NCBI GenBank assembly: GCA_938010765.1
Contig: CALLVX010000012.1
Location: 1-33,799 of the forward strand
Reading direction: 5' to 3'
DNA from: an uncultured Flavobacteriaceae bacterium
GTDB lineage: Bacteria > Bacteroidota > Bacteroidia > Flavobacteriales > Flavobacteriaceae
Length of the DNA stretch: 33,799 nt
Numbering within the stretch: the stretch's first letter is position 1; each line of letters opens with the position of its first letter. The position numbers and the translations under genes are program-made. Shown here one piece after another: positions 23,455 to 29,603 of this stretch. A model generated the notes under the pieces. The model did not search any database. It had not been told where the DNA came from and worked only from the letters and a program-made list of their open reading frames with translations.

Positions 23455-23735
23455 CGATTAAAAATTTGTTAGGGGGGATGGTCTAAAGTAAGGTAATTTT
23501 TGCAATAAAATTCCAAAATATCGATACAATGTACCGTTTATGGGATGGTCTACCCAATTTTAAACAACTCATTTTAAGTCATCTGTAAAAATTTATTTTG
23601 AGAGAAAGCCACTCATTATACGAAGTGCAAGCCAACAAGATACCCCCTAAAATCAACGTAATACTTTACTTTGCTTCCCTTGATCAAACCAAGCTAATAA
23701 AGCCGTTTCAATACGGAAAAGTTGTTATTTTAGTT
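23455..23735. other. Intergenic region with putative ATP-grasp promoter and an 11-bp direct repeat
   Basis: No convincing gene in these 281 bases; a 60-codon plus-strand frame that begins here has no signal or composition supporting it. The minus strand reads TACTTTAG at 23483-23490 with CCAAAA/TTTTGG about 23 bases further upstream, a possible ATP-grasp promoter. GGGATGGTCTA occurs twice in the same direction (23475-23485 and 23542-23552). Confidence 0.4.
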
Positions 23736-24719
23736 TTAAGCAGTTTCCAATATCTTATGCATGACCCAACTCGTATGTAATCCAGAACTCCCTAATGAGG
23801 GATGCACTGCTTTCCCCATAAAGTGATCTTTCATAGCGGCCACATGGTATTCCTGAATATGCTTTGGGTTTGGAATTTCTATACTTTTTATACCAAAAGT
23901 ATTCTCAAGCACCAGAGGTTTTTCATGAAAAACACTAAAGCGAATTATGCCTTGGCTACCGATTATTTCAACACTATCCCTATGGTCATTTGCACCAAAA
24001 TTCCAACTTCCCTCACCAGTTATTCCCTGCTTATGCAGCCAACAAGCGGTTACCGCATCTTTGGCCGAGTAGAGACCTTGTTGGTTTTGAGCAACCCCTT
24101 TTGCCGTAGTAATTTCACCTAACAAATGCACAAAAAGATCTAATCCGTGACTTGCCAGATCATCGAAATAGCCCCCTGGGGCAATAGCTGCATCGGTACG
24201 CCAGTTGTAAACACCACTTTTGTCTAGGTCAGAGGAGGGTTTGGCAAGGTGCCATCGAACGTGCCGAACCTTTCCTATTTGATCTGCCAACAACCACTGT
24301 CGCACTTGCTCAAATCTGGGTAATGTTCGGCGGTAATATGCAATAAATAAGGGAAGTTGTTTCTTTTTAAAACTTTCGTAGATTTCTAGGCTATCGTCAT
24401 AGCAAGGTGCCATGGGTTTTTCAATGCAGCAAGGTTTTCCTGCTTGGGCCACCTTCAAGGCATAATATTTATGGGTATCGGGAGGTGTAGCAATATAGAC
24501 CGCATCGATTTCTGGGTTGTTGATCAATTCATCAGCATCCGAGTAGTAGCGGTCGATTTTGTGTCGTTTCGCATAGTCGGCAGCAAGTTTTTTGGTTCGT
24601 CTCATTACGGCCACCAATTCAAAACCTGCCGTTTTTTGATACGCTGGGCCACTTTTTATCTCCGTGACCTTGCCACATCCAATAATTCCCCACCGAATGG
24701 TTCTATTTGTAACGTTCAT
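23736..24719 (-). CDS. Gfo/Idh/MocA-family NAD(P)-dependent oxidoreductase
   Basis: A sugar-type dehydrogenase of about 327 residues from the ATG at 24719 (MNVTNRTIRWGIIGCGKVTE). A longer reading from 24752 adds 11 residues before the Rossmann strand and is less likely. The dinucleotide-binding motif is GIIGCGKV. The conserved EKPMAP motif (KPCCIEKPMAPCYDDSLEIY) and the preceding DAVYIATPPDTHKYYALKVA are diagnostic; YFDDLASHGLDLFVHLLGEI supplies the usual D and H of the active site. Substrate not determinable. It lies 78 bases after the SDR remnant on the same strand, so it may be the last gene of the TPP-riboswitch operon, though a separate promoter cannot be excluded. Confidence 0.9.
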   Translation of the reverse strand: MNVTNRTIRWGIIGCGKVTEIKSGPAYQKTAGFELVAVMRRTKKLAADYAKRHKIDRYYSDADELINNPEIDAVYIATPPDTHKYYALKVAQAGKPCCIEKPMAPCYDDSLEIYESFKKKQLPLFIAYYRRTLPRFEQVRQWLLADQIGKVRHVRWHLAKPSSDLDKSGVYNWRTDAAIAPGGYFDDLASHGLDLFVHLLGEITTAKGVAQNQQGLYSAKDAVTACWLHKQGITGEGSWNFGANDHRDSVEIIGSQGIIRFSVFHEKPLVLENTFGIKSIEIPNPKHIQEYHVAAMKDHFMGKAVHPSLGSSGLHTSWVMHKILETA

Positions 24720-24797
24720 ACTACTTTTAATCCATTGTGATAAATAGCACAAGTTAAGAAAATAGTTTGCGTCGTGTGAAAGCTATTCATCAGAAGA

Positions 24798-25112
24798 TCA
24801 ATTTGCGGTTTTACTAGGCATTACAATGAAATAGGCCAAACTTCTTCTACCAATAGTCAATATTGGTTTGGCCCATGGAAAATAGAACATTCTTGAGATA
24901 TTCAAAACACTAATTATTGCATTGCAATCGCTTCTGGCCTTTGCCAGCAACTCCTCATCGGAAGGAGAGCCTTCAAAAACCACCAGATGGGCGTTCGGTT
25001 CGATTTTCGTTTTGTTCCGAACCAGCGCGTGCACCATATGCCCATGGTCAAGGGCTTCTTTCAATACCCACTTTCCCGTCCTACCCGTGGCTCTCAAAAG
25101 TAAAATTGTTAT
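24798..25112 (-). pseudogene. Remnant of an NAD(P)H-binding (atypical SDR) gene with internal deletion
   Basis: The frame reads ITILLLRATGRTGKWVLKEA, then HGHMVHALVRNKTKIEPNAH, then CNAIISVLNIS and FPWAKP, the N-terminal half of an NAD(P)-binding 'NmrA-like' SDR of about 210 residues. After FPWA it continues KPILTIGRRSLAYFIV, which resembles the C-terminal end of the same family, and then stops. About 100 residues in between seem to be missing. No ATG or GTG lies in frame near the expected start; TTG at 25097 or ATA/ATT further up are the only options. The first glycine of the usual GATG motif is R. The frame begins within seven bases of the SRPBCC stop. An intact short protein cannot be ruled out. 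Confidence 0.6.
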
Positions 25113-25116
25113 ATAC

Positions 25117-25587
25117 TTATACTAGTTCTTTCCATCGGTCCGATTCAGCGAACTCTTTTATGATTTCGTTCCGTTTTTCAAGCAATGTTCGTATATACGC
25201 TTCTAGAAACCAACGATCTGCCAATTTCCCCAAAAGGCCAAAGGGTGATCTATATGAAAACGTATCGCACATTACCGTGTTGCCGTTTACTTCTTCAAAG
25301 AAATGCTCGTGTAAAAAACTTTCAAAGGCACCGGTCACCATTTCGTCGGCAAAGTAGCTAGGTCTTTCAAATCCTGTAATCTTAGAGGTCAAGGTTTGCC
25401 AAATTCCAAAATGTTTCGCGCGCCATGTAACCGTTTCGCCTAATTTAATGAGGCCGCTTGTAACTCCGGCGATGGCTTCTTCCTGGGTATGGGCCGTGGA
25501 AATTTTGTGCAAATCGATGCTTCGTGCCAAATCAAAGACCACATCGATCGGAGCGGAAATCTCGGTCTTTAATCTTAGTATAGGCAT
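25117..25587 (-). CDS. SRPBCC-fold ligand-binding protein
   Basis: A 156-residue START/Bet v1-like (SRPBCC) protein. It begins with the typical strand (ILRLKTEISAPIDVVFDLAR), continues SIDLHKISTA and GLIKLGETVTWRAKHFGIWQ, has the TSKITGFERPSYFADEMVTG and FESFLHEHFFEEVNGNTVMC strands, and ends with the long C-terminal helix ADRWFLEAYIRTLLEKRNEI. No catalytic residues are evident. Relatives bind hydrophobic small molecules or act as cyclases or dehydratases. It lies 12 bases after the NMT1/THI5-like gene and belongs to the TPP-riboswitch operon by position. Confidence 0.87.
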   Translation of the reverse strand: MPILRLKTEISAPIDVVFDLARSIDLHKISTAHTQEEAIAGVTSGLIKLGETVTWRAKHFGIWQTLTSKITGFERPSYFADEMVTGAFESFLHEHFFEEVNGNTVMCDTFSYRSPFGLLGKLADRWFLEAYIRTLLEKRNEIIKEFAESDRWKELV

Positions 25588-25599
25588 ACGAAGTCGCTT

Positions 25600-26499
25600 T
25601 TAGAGGAGCTTTACTACCTCCTCATAACAAAAATGTCCTTTTTCGAGCTCTTTTTCGAACAACCAGTCTAAAAATTTAGTGACGCGTTCTTTTTCCATAT
25701 GGCCCCAATTTTCTGAGTTGCCATAATAAGGCGATGTATACCGCTGGCTTTGCAACAGGTCTAAATCTTCCTCTTTTTCAGATACATGAGGTTGCAAAAT
25801 TTCGACTGCTTTCAAGGGCTCGTCAACACAAAATAAAAATCCCTTTTTGGTCGCCTTTAAAAAATCGGCATAAAGTGCTCCGTCTTTTTCCACTGCCTGT
25901 TCACTGGCCATGATCACTGGAGAATATCCATAGGGAATTCCGTAATCGGCCATACGAAAGCTATTGAGACGAACCCCTTTATTTTCAGCGTGAATCCCTT
26001 CCCAATTCATAAATACCCAAGTAGCATCCGCAGCATTGTTTAAAAGGGTATCCCAAATACCCAATTTTTCAGGGTACAAAATAGAAAATACGCCCGTACC
26101 CCCATCATTTTTGATTATTTGCCGAACAATCTCATCCTCATAGCGCGCTTTGTAGGAAGCATACAAATGCCCATCCAAGTGTTTAGGAGAAGTGAATCCA
26201 CTACTTTCCAAACACACGATTGCGCTTAAATCTTCTTGAAACAGCGTTGCCAAGGCCACGGCATCGAACGCTTTTTTTTTGGTACGGTAACTAAGAATGC
26301 TCTCGAACGGGCAAAGGGCAAGATCCGCTTCCCCCAATTCCACTTTTTTGGCGGGCGTCACCGCATAACCATCTGCTGCCGGAGTTTTAATGGTCACCTC
26401 TATGCCGAGTTCTTTGTAAAAACCCATTTCTTGTGCGACGAAAAAACCTGTATGGTTGGTATTGGCCGTCCAATCTAGCGCAATGCACATTTTTCTCAT
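25600..26499 (-). CDS. NMT1/THI5-like periplasmic-binding-protein fold, no signal peptide
   Basis: A 299-residue protein of the NMT1/THI5-like group (ThiY and related substrate-binding proteins, and the yeast THI5 pyrimidine synthase). It starts directly with the first strand: MRKMCIALDWTANTNHTGFF, then VAQEMGFYKELGIEVTI, VELGEADLALCPFESIL, AIVCLESSGFTSPKHLDG, and a hinge with WVFMNWEGIHAENKG. There is no signal peptide or lipobox, so it should be cytoplasmic. The cysteine-rich iron-binding motif of THI5 (CCCFC) is not present. No ABC permease or ATPase gene is nearby. It lies 33 bases after the TonB-dependent receptor gene, under the TPP riboswitch, which points to thiamine or its pyrimidine precursor. 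Enzyme, carrier or sensor cannot be distinguished. Confidence 0.82.
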   Translation of the reverse strand: MRKMCIALDWTANTNHTGFFVAQEMGFYKELGIEVTIKTPAADGYAVTPAKKVELGEADLALCPFESILSYRTKKKAFDAVALATLFQEDLSAIVCLESSGFTSPKHLDGHLYASYKARYEDEIVRQIIKNDGGTGVFSILYPEKLGIWDTLLNNAADATWVFMNWEGIHAENKGVRLNSFRMADYGIPYGYSPVIMASEQAVEKDGALYADFLKATKKGFLFCVDEPLKAVEILQPHVSEKEEDLDLLQSQRYTSPYYGNSENWGHMEKERVTKFLDWLFEKELEKGHFCYEEVVKLL

Positions 26500-26532
26500 A
26501 TCATTTATCCTTTAAAGCGTTTCAAACCAGAC

Positions 26533-28785
26533 CTAAAATCGAATCGTAGCACCTAGTAAAAAATTTCGCCCGGCCTGGGGGTAGAAGCCCGCGCCTTCGA
26601 TTGTTGTAACGATTCCGGGATTGCTAAAGTTATCATCGAAAGTAAAGAAGTAACCATCGGAAACGATGTCTTCGTTGGCCACATTATTGATCATCCCAGA
26701 AAATGTAATGCTGTCAACAAAGGCGTCTATGTTCCAAACATACTGCACGTTAAAATCTAACTGGGAATAGGCATCCAAGACGGATCCCTCCGAGTCAATA
26801 TTACCCATATATTGCTTCCCTACATATTTGGAAAGAAAGGAAATCTGTAGCACGTCAATGGGAGTATAGGTAAACCAGTTGCCTACCACGAGATTCGGTG
26901 AAAAGGCAATATTCGTGTTGCCCAACTCCTGTAAGGTCCCATCTCGCTGAAATACGAAATCAATATTTTTATTGCTACTCAAAGCTACATTGGGGCGCCA
27001 TTGAAACCGCTCATTAAATTTGATATTGGCATCTATTTCCAATCCCAAACGATAGCTATCTCCCACATTCTCGCGCAACGGAGCCCCAACATCGTTCAGC
27101 TCACCCGTAAGCACCAACTGATCTTTGTAACGCATGTAATAGGCATTGGTATTTACTTGTAGCTTGGGGGAAACATAGCGCCACCCAAGTTCAACATCTT
27201 GGAGTCGTTCCGGTTTTGGATTGCCATTTTCGTAGTCGTTTCGGTTCGGTTCCCGATTGGCAACGGCATAGCTCAGGTATAGGTTGTTATTTTTGTTTAG
27301 ATCGTAGGTAACCCCCGCCTTGGGGTTGAAGAAATCAAAGGTATCATCGACCAAGCCCGTATCTTCGCCGTTTGCCTCATAGCCCACCGTTCGGTACTGT
27401 AGATCCCCAAATAGGCTCCATTGCCCTGTTAGCTGATAGTTGGCCTTGGCGTATATATTAAGATCCGTTTTTTTGGAATCATCATCGTAATAGCGGTCTC
27501 GAATATTATTGTTGCTGGTGAAGCGTGCCCAGATTATTTCTCCAAAATGTGCGCCTTCATATTGGTTCCACCCGCCGCCGAGAATCAGATTCAATTTTTC
27601 ATCGCGGTAATTGGCAGAGAACACGGCGCCATAAAAATCATTGTCAAGCCAGCGGCGACGTATCAGATCGGTCGTATTTACTTCTTCGCCATCAACGGTC
27701 AAGGGCACAAAACCATAGGTTTCGAAGGAATCATCTTCTCTAAACTGCTCAAAATAGCCCCTTCCATGGGTATAGTGAAATGCAATGTTCGTGCTCCATT
27801 TATCCGCTATCTTTTCGTTCCAAAGTAGTTGCGCATGATCTTGCTTGTAATTATCCTCTTCCTTATCGTAGAACTGGGTAGTACCATTTTCATCGGCGTA
27901 TTGCCCGGCTGGATTAAAGGTACGATTAGTGGCCAGAGTCGCCGCATCGATTCCGAACCACGATTGGTAGGTTATCTCGTGCCCCCCGAACAAAAGCGCC
28001 TTGATCAAGGTATTGTCATCCTTATATGCGCCCTGTAAAAAATAGGCGTCGAGTTCAGAAGACGCTCGATCCACATAGCCATCCGAGGTAATTCTTGACA
28101 AACGCCCCGAAATCTCAATATGCTCGTTTATGAGCCCAGTGCTGAACTTGAGGTTGTTGCGCAAGGTGTTGAAACTGCCCACCGAGGAAGAAATTTGCCC
28201 ATATGCTTCTTCCGAAACGGCATCGGTCAAAATATTTAAACTGGCCCCAAAGGCTCCGGCGCCATTGGTAGAAGTTCCTACACCGCGTTGCAACTGCAAA
28301 CTTTCTGTGGAAGAGGCAAAATCGGGCATATTCACCCAGAAAGTACCTTGTGATTCAGAATCGTTGTAGGGAATGCCATTGATGGTTACATTTACGCGAG
28401 TAGCATCGCTTCCTCGTACTCGAATGCCGGTATAACCAACCCCTGCTCCTGCATTGGAAGTGGTTACTACCGAAGGTAAAAAACTCATTAAGATAGGAAT
28501 ATCTTGCCCTAGGTTTCGGGAAGCGAATTCTTCTTTCTTCAAATTGGAAAACGTTACGGGCGATTCTTTGGTTACCCGAATAGCGGAAACAAACACTTCG
28601 TCGAGGACTACTTTCTTCCCCTCAAGTGAATCAATTGACTGTTGATTCTGACCCCTAAGCCCTATTGTAAGGCATAAAATGATGAATGCTGTAAAAATTG
28701 TTTTAATATGAGGCCTCTCATGAGTTTTTGAAGGCTGTCTATGTAAGAAATTTTTAAAAGAAAAAAAGGAACGTGCTAGTTTCAT
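26533..28785 (-). CDS. TonB-dependent outer-membrane receptor, TPP-riboswitch controlled
   Basis: An outer-membrane beta-barrel that takes up a scarce substrate using TonB energy; the riboswitch upstream suggests thiamine or a precursor. The 750-residue protein has a plug (KKVVLDEVFVSAIRVTKESP as TonB-box-like region, then IPILMSFLPSVVTTSNAGAG, YTGIRVRGSDATRVNVTING, and VGTSTNGAGAFGASLNI). The rest is a 22-strand barrel ending in a terminal phenylalanine strand (GRNFLLGATIRF). The hydrophobic signal core (TIFTAFIILCLTIGLRGQ) starts only at about residue 29, giving a long positively charged N-terminal part. No other ATG is available. There is no SusD gene and no carboxypeptidase-like N-terminal domain. 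Confidence 0.93.
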   Translation of the reverse strand: MKLARSFFSFKNFLHRQPSKTHERPHIKTIFTAFIILCLTIGLRGQNQQSIDSLEGKKVVLDEVFVSAIRVTKESPVTFSNLKKEEFASRNLGQDIPILMSFLPSVVTTSNAGAGVGYTGIRVRGSDATRVNVTINGIPYNDSESQGTFWVNMPDFASSTESLQLQRGVGTSTNGAGAFGASLNILTDAVSEEAYGQISSSVGSFNTLRNNLKFSTGLINEHIEISGRLSRITSDGYVDRASSELDAYFLQGAYKDDNTLIKALLFGGHEITYQSWFGIDAATLATNRTFNPAGQYADENGTTQFYDKEEDNYKQDHAQLLWNEKIADKWSTNIAFHYTHGRGYFEQFREDDSFETYGFVPLTVDGEEVNTTDLIRRRWLDNDFYGAVFSANYRDEKLNLILGGGWNQYEGAHFGEIIWARFTSNNNIRDRYYDDDSKKTDLNIYAKANYQLTGQWSLFGDLQYRTVGYEANGEDTGLVDDTFDFFNPKAGVTYDLNKNNNLYLSYAVANREPNRNDYENGNPKPERLQDVELGWRYVSPKLQVNTNAYYMRYKDQLVLTGELNDVGAPLRENVGDSYRLGLEIDANIKFNERFQWRPNVALSSNKNIDFVFQRDGTLQELGNTNIAFSPNLVVGNWFTYTPIDVLQISFLSKYVGKQYMGNIDSEGSVLDAYSQLDFNVQYVWNIDAFVDSITFSGMINNVANEDIVSDGYFFTFDDNFSNPGIVTTIEGAGFYPQAGRNFLLGATIRF

Positions 28786-28884
28786 TCGTACGAACGATTA
28801 GTGACGAATAAAAGGGGTAATTATTCTAAATTTAACATGCTGTTTTAGTCCATACACGGACATACAAAATTCCAAATAATGACT

Positions 28885-28992
28885 TACGTCTTCCCTTGGC
28901 AGCATTACCCGCCCAGGTTCATTGGGTATAATCTCAGCCCGCTCGGAACGTATGGAAAAACAATATCCAGAACTAAGGCACCCCTTTGAGAT
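28885..28992 (-). promoter_or_regulatory. TPP riboswitch (THI element)
   Basis: Read on the minus strand, the segment has the conserved aptamer parts in order: UCUC then GGGGUGCC (28984-28977), the GGGCUGAGAUUAUACCC strand with the CUGAGA core (about 28941-28925), UGAACCUGGGCGGGUAAUGC (about 28922-28903), and the closing GCCAAGGGAAG (28900-28890). UCUC and GGGA can form P1. This is the standard thiamine-pyrophosphate-binding aptamer. It lies about 100 bases before the TonB-dependent receptor gene, so high TPP should switch the operon off. A small GTCC/GGAC hairpin and a palindrome overlapping the start codon lie in the downstream region. Confidence 0.95.
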
Positions 28993-28996
28993 ACTG

Positions 28997-29004
28997 CAAA
29001 TATA
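28997..29004 (-). promoter_or_regulatory. Promoter (-7 box) of the TPP-riboswitch operon
   Basis: The minus strand reads TATATTTG, an exact match to TAnnTTTG, immediately upstream of the aptamer, so the message would begin near 28990 with the riboswitch. GCAAG/CTTGC inverted arms lie just upstream (about 29010-29024). Confidence 0.55.
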
Positions 29005-29126
29005 AGACGGCAAGTTGGCCTTGCATAAAAAAAAAGGAATTATTACAGTACGATTTATAATAGTTGCAAAATAGCCCCCCAAGAGTTTTTTCCTTGGTTG
29101 AACGTAAAAGGTGCTTCTTCCTATTA

Positions 29127-29162
29127 ACTAAAAACAAAAAGAGCTGTTTGCACAGCCCTTTT
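29127..29162 (-). terminator. Intrinsic terminator of the small membrane-protein gene
   Basis: On the minus strand the stem ACAGC/GCTGT, extended by AG/CT pairs across one mismatch, is followed by TTTTTGTTTTTAG (29128-29140). It lies about 54 bases after the stop of the 63-residue gene and before the TPP operon promoter. Confidence 0.65.
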
Positions 29163-29215
29163 CTACCCAACCTAATCAAACAATCGTTGTTACTGAAACA
29201 AGATCGCTGACGGTA

Positions 29216-29407
29216 CTATAAATCTCGTATCGCTAAAATTTCATCTTTAGAGTTTGCTTTATTACTTACTTCTTCTTGTACTTGTTGCGTGTACATCAAA
29301 TTCATCTCCAGCTCCTTCTTTTTCTCATGTTTCGATACAACCGCTGCAAGAACCCAAATAGAAACGGTAATCACTCCCATTGTTATTGACCTAGTTATTG
29401 GTTGCAT
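29216..29407 (-). CDS. Small single-span membrane protein (63 residues)
   Basis: A short gene that is probably real. It encodes MQPITRSITMGVITVSIWVL then AAVV as one membrane helix (about 6-24), then a basic stop-transfer stretch KHEKKKELEMNL and a polar helical tail (YTQQVQEEVSNKANSKDEIL). A good terminator lies downstream, and it is not antisense to any other gene. It is divergent from the hybrid kinase gene. No family is recognised. Position next to a sensor kinase suggests a possible accessory or target, but this is inference. Confidence 0.6.
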   Translation of the reverse strand: MQPITRSITMGVITVSIWVLAAVVSKHEKKKELEMNLMYTQQVQEEVSNKANSKDEILAIRDL

Positions 29408-29562
29408 CGCTGTATTTTGAAATTCGTTTTGTACTGCAAATCATTGTTGTATGATTACCCTTCTATTTACTAAGACCCCTTTATAGTAAAAAAGTCACTT
29501 TTTATTAAAAAAATAATTTTTAACAGCTGAAAACGGCAAGATGATAAACTGTATTGGGTATT

Positions 29563-29572
29563 TGTACGTACA
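29563..29572. promoter_or_regulatory. Palindrome TGTACGTACA upstream of the hybrid kinase
   Basis: A perfect 10-bp palindrome, 32 bases before the kinase ATG at 29604 and overlapping a TTTG that could be a -33 box. The same GTACGTAC core occurs upstream of the response regulator gene, so it is a candidate shared operator. Confidence 0.4.
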
Positions 29573-29603
29573 TATAAAATACTTATCCATAGAAAGAAAT
29601 GGT

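Noticed and set aside
23598..23780. A 60-codon plus-strand frame
   Set aside because: It runs into the antisense of the oxidoreductase gene and has no supporting signal.
25600..26499. Naming the NMT1-like gene thiY or THI5
   Set aside because: It lacks the export signal and ABC partners of ThiY and the CCCFC motif of THI5, so neither symbol is justified.
28798..29179. Minus-strand frames of 94 and 68 codons upstream of the receptor gene
   Set aside because: They cover the TPP riboswitch and its promoter; the conserved RNA elements explain this region.
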